Source: Acidaminobacter sp. JC074 | GTDB taxonomy: Bacteria > Bacillota > Clostridia > Peptostreptococcales > Acidaminobacteraceae | Direction: 5' to 3' | Assembly (NCBI RefSeq): GCF_022496765.1 | Contig: NZ_VANV01000021.1 | Location: 1 to 64,000 of the forward strand | Length of the DNA stretch: 64,000 nt | Shown: positions 1 through 8,179 of the stretch, one piece after another | How the letters are laid out: each line of letters begins with the position of its first letter | Numbering within the stretch: position 1 is the stretch's first letter | Position numbers and translations under genes: made by a program | The notes under the pieces: generated by a model | What the model saw: only the letters and a program-made list of their open reading frames with translations | What the model was told of the DNA's origin: nothing | Databases searched by the model: none

Positions 1-50
1 TTTGATTTTCTGTTTCTTTGTTTTCTTGACGCCATTACTTCATTTACCAT
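1..50 (-). CDS. Possible N-terminal fragment of a gene running off the left edge
   Basis: On the minus strand an open frame starts with an ATG and stays open for 16 codons to the window edge; the peptide begins MVNEVMASRK and is very basic. A purine-rich stretch (AGGACACAAAGG) sits just upstream, and a promoter with an inverted-repeat operator lies 20-55 bases further up. A second in-frame ATG is six codons in. Too little is visible to name a function; the support is the promoter and ribosome-site context, not homology. Confidence 0.3.
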   Translation of the reverse strand, partial: MVNEVMASRKQRNRKS

Positions 51-68
51 CCTTTGTGTCCTTTCTAG

Positions 69-105
69 ATTGTAGCACACAAAGTCAATAAAAATAAGTG
101 TGCTA
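69..105 (-). promoter_or_regulatory. Extended -10 promoter flanked by an inverted repeat (putative operator)
   Basis: Read on the minus strand there is a TGC-TACAAT extended -10 (69-77) with TTATTT 17 bases upstream (92-97). An 8-bp perfect inverted repeat, TAGCACAC at 73-80 and GTGTGCTA at 98-105, brackets this promoter with a 17-base spacer, so one half-site covers the -10 and the other abuts the -35. This is the geometry of a repressor operator. It would control the fragment at 1-50. Confidence 0.4.
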
Positions 106-223
106 TCAGATCCTTAGTTCTGATTTACACACTTTATTTTACACTCCCCAAATTTTATCGAATGATAGCTCTTCAATGTCAGCTTTTTAATAAGCTATTA
201 GCATATATTTTTGCTGAAACCTC

Positions 224-258
224 AAAAACACTGTCATCTCCAGATGCACAGTGTTTTT
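224..258. terminator. Bidirectional intrinsic terminator
   Basis: An 11-bp perfect stem, AAAAACACTGT at 224-234 pairing with ACAGTGTTTTT at 248-258, with a 13-base loop and A/T tails on both sides. It lies just past the decayed mazF frame and would end the mazE transcript. Confidence 0.75.
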
Positions 259-489
259 ATATAGTTCTCTATAGCATTGACTATAAAAATATCTGAATAA
301 GTAGAAACATCATTAATATACTTATAGAGTGAATCGGCAGTACTCCTTGCTACTAAAACTATCCTTCCATAATTGCTAGACAATGTCATTACTTACTACA
401 AGAACAGGCCGATGACCTTTCTGTTCATGCCTTTTGTGTAGGATTCAGGGAGACCCAATAAATATCACCTTGCTGAACTTGTCAATCAT
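259..489 (-). pseudogene. Decayed mazF/PemK-type toxin
   Basis: Directly after mazE, minus-strand pieces of a MazF-family endoribonuclease can be read, but in three different frames. One frame gives QQGDIYWVSLNPTQ, the next HEQKGHRPVLVVSNDIV, and the third NYGRIVLVARSTADSLYK. These match the usual family order (GDI-W...NP..GHEQ.GRRP.LV.SND, then ...G.IV.V). Indels near 435-440 (an AAAAGG run) and near 370-373 break the frame. The ATG at 489 overlaps the mazE stop as ATGA but leads only to a 14-codon frame, so the start is also out of frame. The C-terminal third is hard to align and ends at the terminator. No functional toxin can be translated. Sequencing error is possible but would have to occur at several sites. 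Confidence 0.75.
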
Positions 490-755
490 TTATTTTCTTC
501 ATATTTCCATTCTTCCTCACCAACAATATCCCATTCATCTTCTATATCATAAGATTGAAGGCTTTCTGCATCAAAATCTTCTAGTAAACTAGCAAGCAGC
601 TCTCTCCCTTTTAACTCAGGTTTTCTAATTACTAAACTATCGTTCTCAATTGTTAAATCCACTTTATCACCACAATGAATACCAAGTGTATCTGCAATAA
701 TCTTGGGAATCCTTATTGCTTCGCTATTTCCCCATTTATTCAAAGTAACTAACAT
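486..755 (-). CDS. MazE-type antitoxin (AbrB/SpoVT fold)
   Basis: An 89-residue protein with the swapped-hairpin AbrB domain at about 3-47 (KWGNSEAIRIPK, then GDKVDLTIENDSLVI), followed by an acidic tail (about 50-89, rich in D/E/W) of the sort that blocks a MazF active site. In the family, MazE homodimers bind their own promoter and neutralise the paired ribonuclease. Here the frame is intact, with a good ribosome site (AGGAAGGGG) and a clear sigma-A promoter, but the downstream toxin is broken. It may be an orphan antitoxin that still represses its promoter or guards against a MazF encoded elsewhere. Confidence 0.85.
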   Translation of the reverse strand: MLVTLNKWGNSEAIRIPKIIADTLGIHCGDKVDLTIENDSLVIRKPELKGRELLASLLEDFDAESLQSYDIEDEWDIVGEEEWKYEENK

Positions 756-778
756 AGTTCTCCCCTTCCTCTGAATAC

Positions 779-814
779 ATTGTATTATTTTCTCATATTA
801 GAGTCAATTTGACT
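779..814 (-). promoter_or_regulatory. Sigma-A promoter of mazE with palindrome over the -35
   Basis: On the minus strand, TTGACT (802-807) and TACAAT (779-784) are separated by exactly 17 bases. The -35 is half of a palindrome, AGTCAA-T-TTGACT (802-814), which could be the autoregulatory operator expected for a MazE-type protein. The remaining bases up to 1009 are very AT-rich and show no gene. Confidence 0.65.
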
Positions 815-1009
815 AAGTTATTATGTATAAGAGTCATACATATAGTGAAGCATTTCTATTTAAACTGTCATTCTTAATAGACTGAGATATTTATCATTTA
901 CAAGAATGATATATTAATATGCTCAATACCTAATATGATCCACATAATTAACTTAGCTTATATTTTGAAATTAATAACATTACTTTTGATTAACTCCTCT
1001 CTTTACATC

Positions 1010-1034
1010 AAAAGACCATTTACAATGGCCTTTT
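1010..1034 (-). terminator. Terminator of the xdh operon
   Basis: AAAAGACCATT (1010-1020) pairs with AATGGCCTTTT (1024-1034) with one mismatch and a 3-base loop, ending in T residues on the minus strand. It follows the last xdh gene by 15 bases. Confidence 0.7.
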
Positions 1035-1049
1035 AACTTTAGTATATCA

Positions 1050-1529
1050 TTATACTTTTTCCTTAATCTTTTTCTGAGCAGCATCCACTGCATCTTTGAT
1101 ACCATCATAACCTGTACATCTGCAAAGGTTGGCGTCTAGCCATATTTTCTTACCTGATTCATCAATATCCGGATTGTCTCTTAACATGGCATAAGCATTC
1201 ATTAGAAAGCCAGATGTACAATAGCCACATTGGAAGCCCCCTTTATCTACAAAAGCTTCCTGAATTTCAGTGTTTTCTAATCCCTCTATGGTTGTAATCT
1301 TATTATCTGTACAAGAGACTGCTAAGATCATACATGCTTTCATGGGCTTATCATCAATTAAAACTGTACAGGCGCCACAATCGCCATTTTCACACCCACC
1401 TTTTGGTCCGGTATAACCTACTTTTTCTCTTAAGACTCTCAGTAAGGTTTCATTAGGTTTAACTAAGACCTGATGAACATGACCATTTATATCAAGTTCT
1501 ATCATTTGATAACCAGAGTATGCAATCAT
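1050..1529 (-). CDS. xdhC: Molybdenum hydroxylase, 2Fe-2S subunit (XdhC-type)
   Basis: 159 residues, the usual length for the separate iron-sulfur subunit of xanthine dehydrogenase-type enzymes. The plant-ferredoxin-like cluster site is C46, C51, C54 and C66 (CENGDCGAC). The second, alpha-helical cluster site is CGYC followed by CRCTGYDGI near residues 100-140. It passes electrons from the molybdenum centre to the FAD subunit. The start is supported by GGAGG seven bases upstream inside the end of xdhB, and the start and stop codons share one base (TAATG). Last gene of the amidase-FMO-xdhABC run. Xdh naming follows the family; the substrate is unknown. Confidence 0.93.
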   Translation of the reverse strand: MIAYSGYQMIELDINGHVHQVLVKPNETLLRVLREKVGYTGPKGGCENGDCGACTVLIDDKPMKACMILAVSCTDNKITTIEGLENTEIQEAFVDKGGFQCGYCTSGFLMNAYAMLRDNPDIDESGKKIWLDANLCRCTGYDGIKDAVDAAQKKIKEKV

Positions 1530-2317
1530 TATTTATCCTCCATTTCTCTAAAGATAGAATCCAAAGCTTCTTCAAACAAATGTTTCTTGTAAGCCTTACT
1601 AGCCCTTTTATCATCTTTTCCAAAAGACTCAAAATCACCTTTTATACCTTCTAGACTCTCATTACTAAAAACTTTAAAAAGTGGATACGAGCAGTAGCCA
1701 GAAACAGCCACTGACTTCTCAGAGTCATTTCTTACAAAAACATGTACAATCGGATAATCAACAGAAGTGGTTTCTGTATATCTCTTCATCCCATAGGTAA
1801 TCCTTTTATTAAGATACTTTATCTGATAGAGTATCTCACCTGGACTTAACTTCAAACGTTTATCAAATAGGTCTCTTAGTTTCACTTCCCTTAGGCCTTG
1901 CTCTCCATAAGTTACAATGTCAGCATCTAATGCAAGTAGTGGCAAAATAGCCTCCTTATACGGCAGTCGACCACAGATATTACCACCTATTGTAATAGCG
2001 TTTCTTACAGTATGGTCTCCTATATGAATAAGGACTTCTTTTAAAATATCAATATTATGCGTCTCAATGATCTCATTAAGGGTAAGACATCCACCCAAAA
2101 CAACTTCTTCTTCACACCTTATGGTTTTAATGCCTTCGATGTCTTTAATGTCAATCAATGCATCAGCCTTTATAGTACCTTTTCTAAAAGAAGTTATAAG
2201 TTCTGTACCACCAGCATAATAAAATACCTTCTTTCCTTTTCCAGTCAGGTCCTTGTATAAATCATAAGCTGACTTTAAATCTGAAGCTTTATAGTAGTCA
2301 AAATCAAAATTAATCAT
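1529..2317 (-). CDS. xdhB: Molybdenum hydroxylase, FAD-binding subunit (XdhB-type)
   Basis: A 262-residue FAD-binding subunit of the CoxM/XdhB family, starting MINFDFDYYKAS. FAD-site motifs are visible: YYAGGTELI near the N-terminus and TIGGNICGRLPY near the middle (the usual TIGGNI/AS-P pattern). It takes electrons from the 2Fe-2S subunit and passes them to NAD or another acceptor. A longer reading frame exists upstream, but AGGAGG lies six bases before this ATG, which overlaps the end of xdhA by 8 bases, so the shorter start is chosen. The C-terminal third is less typical. Confidence 0.9.
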   Translation of the reverse strand: MINFDFDYYKASDLKSAYDLYKDLTGKGKKVFYYAGGTELITSFRKGTIKADALIDIKDIEGIKTIRCEEEVVLGGCLTLNEIIETHNIDILKEVLIHIGDHTVRNAITIGGNICGRLPYKEAILPLLALDADIVTYGEQGLREVKLRDLFDKRLKLSPGEILYQIKYLNKRITYGMKRYTETTSVDYPIVHVFVRNDSEKSVAVSGYCSYPLFKVFSNESLEGIKGDFESFGKDDKRASKAYKKHLFEEALDSIFREMEDK

Positions 2318-4637
2318 CACTGGCCTCCTGGATTTTTTCCCATACTTTTTCTGGTGTAATTGGTATTGCACTTAAGTCTTTTCCAACTGCTCTCGATAAG
2401 GCATTTGAAATCGCTCCCGGCATACCAATAACAGATTGCTCACCTAAGCCCCTTGCACCAAATGGACCATCAAACTGAGGTGTTTCTAAGAACTTCACTT
2501 CATAAATCGGGGCGTCACTGTATCTCATGATTTTAAAGTCTCTTAAGCACTCGCTTGTAATCTGTCCATGTGTATTGTATTTAAAACCTTCCATAGTCGT
2601 ATAGCCAATCCCCATGGCCATACCACCAATGATCTGACCTTTGGCTATCTCAGGATTAATGACTTTACCAACATCAATACAGCATACTGCTTTAAGTATT
2701 TTATACTGACCTGTAATCATGTCTACTTCTATCTCTACACCTTCGGCACCCAGGGTCCATTCTAAATCTGGATGTCCCTGACCGGATTCCTTGTCTATAT
2801 CAGTTAGGTGTTTGGCAATGTATTTGCCTCTACCTATGATCTGACCGTAAACTGCATTGCCATTTGGATAAACATAACCCAGTGAAAGTTCAGAAATACT
2901 CAGCCCAATTTCAGGTTCATCAGGTACATAAACTCTTTCACCTTGTACTACAAGGTCTACAGCTGGCACACGTAAGATGCTGGCTGCAAGATCTTTGAGT
3001 TGTTTCTTTGCATCTTCACAAGCTTCTAGAAGTGCGTTGCCGGCCATAAACAAACCTCTACTTGCAGCTGTCGCCCAATCACATGGTGACGTTCTAGTAT
3101 TGACACCTTCTTCTACATGAATCTTTTCAAGTGGTATATCTAAAGACTCGGATGCAATCTGAGCAAGTCCTGTTTTTGTACCTTGACCAATCTCAACAAT
3201 GCCCGTGTGAACATTAACACTGCCATCACTGTTAAAGGTAATGACTGCACCAGCATCCGTATTGGTAGGCATGGCTGGTGCCTTCCATAAACCAGCAATC
3301 CCTTTGACCAAGACTTTTCTGTCATCTATTTTTATACACTTATCTATTTGACCACCCAACATATCATTAACTTCATCAAAGCAGGTAATGATATCTCCTG
3401 TAGACTTGTTCAGCTTAGAGCCTACCGGTGTTAAGTCCCCAGGTCTGATGCCGTTGATTCTTCTTAACTCATAGGGGTCCATGGCCAGTTTCTTAGCCAT
3501 CTTATCAATGGCTCTTTCAATGGCAAAACCCATTTCAATATGCCCAAAACCCCTATAAGCAGTGGCAAATGGCAGGTTGGTATAAACACACATGGAGTCA
3601 CAACGTACATTTTCTACATGGTAAGGACCTGTACAAGAAATAGCAGCAGCCCTTGAAACATTAACAGCATAGTCAGCATAGGCACCTGAGTTAAAATAAT
3701 AATCTAAGTCCATGCCTGTAAACCTATTGTTTTCATCCACAGATAACTTAACTTTGGCCTGCAAACCGATATTACCTGGAGAAGTTACCAAGTCCTCTTC
3801 TCTTGAGTTTACAAATCTGACCTTTTGTCCCCCAACAGCCTTAGATAAAAGATAAGCAAGACCTTCTAACTGGATGCCTGCCTTGCCACCAAAACCACCA
3901 CCTAATAGGGGTGCTTTGACAACAATTTTACCAGGGTCTAAATCATAAAAGGCACTCATCAGTCCCTTGACGACAAAAGGAGCCTGTGTCGTAGATGTTA
4001 TATAAACATCCCCTGTTCTTCTTATCTCACAAATAGATGCTCTTGTTTCCATGGCTACATGGTCGCCGATCTCTATTTCTACAAAAGACTCTACAACTTC
4101 TTTTGCATCAGAAAAAGCCTTCTTCACATCCCCTTTTCTTACCTTGGTTCTATTGGAAATATTAGTCCCTGGCTCAGGATGAATAGGATCAATATGACTA
4201 TAGGTCGCCATATCTTTATGTATAATGTCAGCCCCTTCTTTTAAAGCATCCAGCGGCTTCATAACAGGTCTTAATCTTTCATAGGTCACCTCTATTAAAG
4301 CAGCCGCCTTGCAAGCATGTTCATAAGTATCTGCAACAACTGCTGCAACAACTTCTCCGTAATGTCTGACATAATCTCTTGCAATAGGTGGCTTGTCACT
4401 TAGATAAAGACCAATATTATTAGGTACATCCTCACCAGTAAGAATAGCCCTTACACCTGGACTTTTTAAGGCGCTGTCCTTATCTACCTTAAGGATTCTC
4501 GCATAAGCATGAGGACTTGTTTTAATGGCAGCATGGAGCATTTGTTTTGTTATTTCATCTGCTGTGTATGAAATATTCCCATGAACTTTGTCATAAGATT
4601 CTTTTCTTCTTACAGAACTTCCTACTTTTCCTTTCAT
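2310..4637 (-). CDS. xdhA: Molybdenum hydroxylase, molybdopterin-binding subunit (XdhA-type)
   Basis: 775 residues, normal for the large subunit of xanthine dehydrogenase and related hydroxylases. The N-terminal aldehyde-oxidase a/b hammerhead domain occupies about 1-125. The molybdopterin-binding part has GGGFGGK (246-252), AYRGFG with the substrate-side arginine R362, EIGQGTKTG (482-490), and GARGLGEQ with the catalytic glutamate E733. These enzymes hydroxylate purines or other N-heterocycles at an electron-poor carbon. The fixed motifs do not decide the substrate. The divergent yqeC suggests a selenium-dependent type; selenium in these enzymes is a labile ligand on Mo, not selenocysteine, so the sequence alone cannot show it. 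The gap to the upstream FMO-like gene is 3 bases. Confidence 0.92.
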   Translation of the reverse strand: MKGKVGSSVRRKESYDKVHGNISYTADEITKQMLHAAIKTSPHAYARILKVDKDSALKSPGVRAILTGEDVPNNIGLYLSDKPPIARDYVRHYGEVVAAVVADTYEHACKAAALIEVTYERLRPVMKPLDALKEGADIIHKDMATYSHIDPIHPEPGTNISNRTKVRKGDVKKAFSDAKEVVESFVEIEIGDHVAMETRASICEIRRTGDVYITSTTQAPFVVKGLMSAFYDLDPGKIVVKAPLLGGGFGGKAGIQLEGLAYLLSKAVGGQKVRFVNSREEDLVTSPGNIGLQAKVKLSVDENNRFTGMDLDYYFNSGAYADYAVNVSRAAAISCTGPYHVENVRCDSMCVYTNLPFATAYRGFGHIEMGFAIERAIDKMAKKLAMDPYELRRINGIRPGDLTPVGSKLNKSTGDIITCFDEVNDMLGGQIDKCIKIDDRKVLVKGIAGLWKAPAMPTNTDAGAVITFNSDGSVNVHTGIVEIGQGTKTGLAQIASESLDIPLEKIHVEEGVNTRTSPCDWATAASRGLFMAGNALLEACEDAKKQLKDLAASILRVPAVDLVVQGERVYVPDEPEIGLSISELSLGYVYPNGNAVYGQIIGRGKYIAKHLTDIDKESGQGHPDLEWTLGAEGVEIEVDMITGQYKILKAVCCIDVGKVINPEIAKGQIIGGMAMGIGYTTMEGFKYNTHGQITSECLRDFKIMRYSDAPIYEVKFLETPQFDGPFGARGLGEQSVIGMPGAISNALSRAVGKDLSAIPITPEKVWEKIQEASDD

Positions 4638-4640
4638 TTC

Positions 4641-5882
4641 TTACCTACTTTCCATATCAGAAATTACTTTATCAACCGCTCTTTTAGCAGACTCTACTAG
4701 GGCATAGAGACCAACTCCAAAAGATGATTTTGTATTTGGATCTGGTTTTAAATCCATACCACAGAAATAAACATGCTCAGATGTAGATATGCCATCTACT
4801 AAGATCAGCTCACCTTCATCATCAAATACATCTAAAGTCAACCACTTGTAATTGGCCTTAAAACCCGTGCACCAGATGATATTTTTTATAACTTCCTTTT
4901 CAAGATCTAAAACTGTTAAAGGCTTTAAAATATCATAATTCACATCTTTTAAATCAAATGGAACATTCTCTTGAACAGGCAAGTCTTCTTTATGAACTAA
5001 ATCATTGATCATGCTTTCTAGTCTTTCCAAATAAAGATGACCGTCATCTAGTATCTTTCTAAGGTCATCTGAAAATTCGATTTTACCGTCAATGACATTG
5101 ACCATTCTTCCAACAATCTCAACACCTTCTACTTGGCAGTGATAAAGATTTTGATTCAACTTATCTATGATGTTTTTATTGTTCAAGTCATCATGACTAT
5201 AGGTAAGGAGTTTCTTTTCATCGTGATAGCCTGAAAGCTTGTTTAACCAAAAGACACCGTTGATGTTTTTATAGACTACAGGCAGTGGTGTGGAAGATCC
5301 GACTGACAGATAAGTTTTACACCCTAAGGTTTCCTTAACTTCTAAGGCAATCTGAACACCCGACCGACCTGATCCAACGACGAGTGTCGCCCCCTCAACA
5401 AGCTGACTTGGATTCTTATAGTCCTTTGAGTGTATCTGATGGATAGTGTCAGGCAATAAGTCAGATATTTTAGGCGTAAATGGTTGATTAAAAAGACCTG
5501 TTGCTACAATGATGTTTCTTGCATATATAAGTCCATTGTTTGTGTTTAGCTGATAGTAATCCTTGATTTTATCAACGCTCTGAATGCTTGTATTTTCAAG
5601 CGTCATAGGCTTAACAAAATACAAGTACTCCATCAAGACATGTTCAATTTCTGCACGAGACATAAACTCATTGTCATAAGGTATCAAATGATCGACCCCG
5701 GGTAGATTGGTCATCCAATTGGGTGTGACCAAATAAAAGGAATCCCACCTTTCATTTTTCCAAGTGTGGAGCATCTCGTATTTTTCAACAATCAAATGAT
5801 CTATATTTTTTCTTTTTAGGTGATAGGAACAAGAGATACCGCTTGGTCCACCACCAATAATTACAACGTCGTATATTTTCAT
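4641..5882 (-). CDS. FAD/NAD(P)-dependent monooxygenase-like flavoprotein
   Basis: 413 residues with two Rossmann motifs: an FAD-binding IIGGGPSG near residue 8 and an NAD(P)-binding VVGSGRSG near 168. Between them is HQIHSKDYKNP, close to the FxGxxxHxxxY fingerprint of flavin-containing and Baeyer-Villiger monooxygenases, although the leading F-x-G is not evident. No signal peptide, so cytoplasmic. It sits between the amidase (2-base gap) and xdhA (3-base gap) and is very probably co-transcribed, which suggests a step in the same catabolic route. The substrate is not deducible. A related putative oxidoreductase without monooxygenase activity cannot be excluded. Confidence 0.75.
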   Translation of the reverse strand: MKIYDVVIIGGGPSGISCSYHLKRKNIDHLIVEKYEMLHTWKNERWDSFYLVTPNWMTNLPGVDHLIPYDNEFMSRAEIEHVLMEYLYFVKPMTLENTSIQSVDKIKDYYQLNTNNGLIYARNIIVATGLFNQPFTPKISDLLPDTIHQIHSKDYKNPSQLVEGATLVVGSGRSGVQIALEVKETLGCKTYLSVGSSTPLPVVYKNINGVFWLNKLSGYHDEKKLLTYSHDDLNNKNIIDKLNQNLYHCQVEGVEIVGRMVNVIDGKIEFSDDLRKILDDGHLYLERLESMINDLVHKEDLPVQENVPFDLKDVNYDILKPLTVLDLEKEVIKNIIWCTGFKANYKWLTLDVFDDEGELILVDGISTSEHVYFCGMDLKPDPNTKSSFGVGLYALVESAKRAVDKVISDMESR

Positions 5883-5884
5883 AT

Positions 5885-7288
5885 CTATCCTTTTCTATTT
5901 ATGATTGGTGCTTTTCTAACATGGGTCAATCCTTCTAATTTTGAAGCGATTGCCATAAGCTTTTCTTCTGAGTTTAAAGGTCCTAGTAGCTCCATACCAA
6001 TTGGCACACCAATAGGTGCATGAGAAGTTACTGAAGAGAAACCTGCTGGTATACATATGGAAGGATAACCTGTGACAGAAGCAAGTACACCATTTCTTTC
6101 TAGCTGAGACTGACCTATTTTACAAACCAACCTCTTCTGATGTGGATACAAGATGACATCTAATTGGTTTTTTTCAAACAATGCCTTCAACTTATCTTTT
6201 ACTAAGTCTCTTCTCTCAAGTCTCTTTCTATAATCTTCTGATGAAGTAGAAAGCTCACTTGCTTTTATAAGATTATCTTTGATGCCTTCATGGTGTAAAC
6301 CACTTGAAAGAATCTCCTCAAGAGAATGTACTGAAACATGGTCTGGTAGATTTCTTAGATAAGCATTTAAATGGTCTTTTAACTCATACAAATGAACCGA
6401 AACATCCTTAACAAGGTAGGCAGTATCAAATACATCTTTAAGATCAAGTATATAAACACCTTGCGCTCTTAGTTTATCTATCTGATGGTCCATTGCCTTA
6501 TTTATCTCTTGGTGACAATCATCTTGACCAAAGAAATCCCTTAAAACACCTACTCTAAGGGTCTTGAAATCAACTTGTAGATCTGAGTAATCTTTATCAG
6601 AAAGTACTTCTAATAGGACTTTAGCATCTTCTAGACTTCTGGCTATTGGACCAAGAGCATCTTGTGTATTTGAATAAGGAACAACACCTTTTTTACTAAT
6701 GAGCCCGGCACTAGGTCTTATACCTACTAGTGCATTTGCAGATGATGGTGACCTTACTGAGTTGATGGTGTCCGTTCCGATGCCTATCATACCAAAGTCT
6801 GCAGCTACAGAAGCACCTGTACCACCACTAGATCCTCCTGGTGTTCTTGTTAAATCATATGGATTAAGTGTTTGACCCTGTATGGATGAGATGGTCTCTC
6901 CCCATATGGCAAACTCATGAAGGTTTGTTTTGGCTATTATTATAGCTCCTGCTTCTTTCAAAAGTTTAACTACAGGCGCATCCTCTTTAGCCATATAACC
7001 TTGGAGACTTTTACTACCAGCAGTTGTAGGCATATCAGAAGTTTCTACATTGTCTTTTAGTAAAATCGGCACACCGTGAAGCTTGCCTTTAAGGCCTTTT
7101 TCCTTATAATATAAATCAAGTTTTTCAGCTTCTTCTAAGGCCCTATCATTGATGCATATAATAGCGTTTAAATCATGATCATATGCCTGAATTCTTTCTA
7201 AATAGTAGGCAACGACTTGGCTACTTGTTATGTCTTTATTTTCTAACATGAGGTGATATTTTTTTACACTTAACTCTTTAAAATCCAT
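5885..7288 (-). CDS. Amidase-signature family hydrolase
   Basis: 467 residues covering the amidase-signature fold. The catalytic Ser-cisSer-Lys set is visible: K78 in VPILLKDN, S153/S154 in GGSSGG, and S177 in GTDTINSVR. Most family members have GTDTGGSIR at the last motif; the two glycines are replaced by I-N here, so the oxyanion-hole loop is unusual. Family members cleave carboxamides, including small aliphatic or heterocyclic amides and, in GatA, glutamine. The lack of gatB/gatC neighbours and the xdh operon argue for a catabolic amidase. First gene of the operon, with GGGAGGG before the ATG. Confidence 0.85.
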   Translation of the reverse strand: MDFKELSVKKYHLMLENKDITSSQVVAYYLERIQAYDHDLNAIICINDRALEEAEKLDLYYKEKGLKGKLHGVPILLKDNVETSDMPTTAGSKSLQGYMAKEDAPVVKLLKEAGAIIIAKTNLHEFAIWGETISSIQGQTLNPYDLTRTPGGSSGGTGASVAADFGMIGIGTDTINSVRSPSSANALVGIRPSAGLISKKGVVPYSNTQDALGPIARSLEDAKVLLEVLSDKDYSDLQVDFKTLRVGVLRDFFGQDDCHQEINKAMDHQIDKLRAQGVYILDLKDVFDTAYLVKDVSVHLYELKDHLNAYLRNLPDHVSVHSLEEILSSGLHHEGIKDNLIKASELSTSSEDYRKRLERRDLVKDKLKALFEKNQLDVILYPHQKRLVCKIGQSQLERNGVLASVTGYPSICIPAGFSSVTSHAPIGVPIGMELLGPLNSEEKLMAIASKLEGLTHVRKAPIINRKG

Positions 7289-7407
7289 GGTAATTCCCTC
7301 CCATAGTACACTTCTAGAATTTATACCCCTAATCCTTTGTTACCACACAATAAAAATAATATCTCAAGCAAAAGAATACTTGGTTTTATCTAACAAAGCC
7401 TTTCATC

Positions 7408-7416
7408 TGTTATAAT
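7408..7416 (+). promoter_or_regulatory. Extended -10 promoter of yqeC-araC
   Basis: TGT-TATAAT reads as an extended -10 ending 16 bases before the yqeC start codon's ribosome site region; no good -35 is visible 17 bases upstream. It lies in the 144-base divergent space between the amidase operon and yqeC, where the AraC regulator encoded next door would be expected to bind. Confidence 0.55.
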
Positions 7417-7432
7417 AAAGACGGAGGGCTAT

Positions 7433-8179
7433 ATGGACAATTACTTAATTGATGAAATATTAGATATAAAAACTCATACAAAACTGATAACATTTGTTGG
7501 TGGTGGCGGCAAGACAACATCCATTTATAAGATCGCTCAGACCTTGAAAAAAGATCATACTGTACTTGTGACAACCACTACTCATATGTTTCATCCACAT
7601 GACCAGGTAGACAGGGTCTACTTTGGTGATTTACCAGATGAAGTAGAGTCAAATATTGTAGGACTCTTTACTTTATATGACCCAGTAAAAAACAAGGTAA
7701 AAGGCATCAGTAAAGACCAAGTTAATGGTATCAAAGATGAAAAAAAATTTGATTTGATTCTCAATGAAGGTGATGGTTCCAAATCAAGACCACTTAAATC
7801 ATATGGTCACCATGAACCTGTTATACCAAGTTCTAGTGATATGGTTGTCATTGTTATAGGCGCAGAGGTTTTTAACCAGCCTCTATCAGAAGACCTTGTA
7901 CATAGAATAGATCCCTTTATGACCATTACAGGCTTAAAAGAAGGTCAAATTATAAGGCCAGATGCTATCATCGATTTACTGACGCACCAAGATGGTTTCT
8001 TAAAAAATTTGCCTGACCATGCTAAAGCCTACATCCTTATCAACAAGGCTAAATCATACTCAGTGGATATAGAAGGTTTTTCAGAAAAACTCTTTTTAAA
8101 AACAAATAGATACAAGGCAGTTATTTCAGGAGAAATGGCTAAATTTGAAATTTTAAGGGTAATAGAATATGATCGATAA
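7433..8179 (+). CDS. yqeC: YqeC-family selenium-dependent hydroxylase accessory protein
   Basis: 248 residues with a P-loop, FVGGGGKTT (21-29), and LVTTTTHMF further on, both typical of the YqeC family (putative selenium-dependent molybdenum hydroxylase accessory protein). Later segments such as LNEGDGSKSRPLK and the IIRPDAIIDLLTH region also fit. In the literature the family co-occurs with SelD and marks maturation of selenium-dependent molybdenum hydroxylases; its exact reaction is not settled. It is divergent from, and therefore probably serves, the xdhABC hydroxylase. GGAGGG precedes the start. Overlaps the following regulator gene by 11 bases. Confidence 0.82.
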   Translation: MDNYLIDEILDIKTHTKLITFVGGGGKTTSIYKIAQTLKKDHTVLVTTTTHMFHPHDQVDRVYFGDLPDEVESNIVGLFTLYDPVKNKVKGISKDQVNGIKDEKKFDLILNEGDGSKSRPLKSYGHHEPVIPSSSDMVVIVIGAEVFNQPLSEDLVHRIDPFMTITGLKEGQIIRPDAIIDLLTHQDGFLKNLPDHAKAYILINKAKSYSVDIEGFSEKLFLKTNRYKAVISGEMAKFEILRVIEYDR

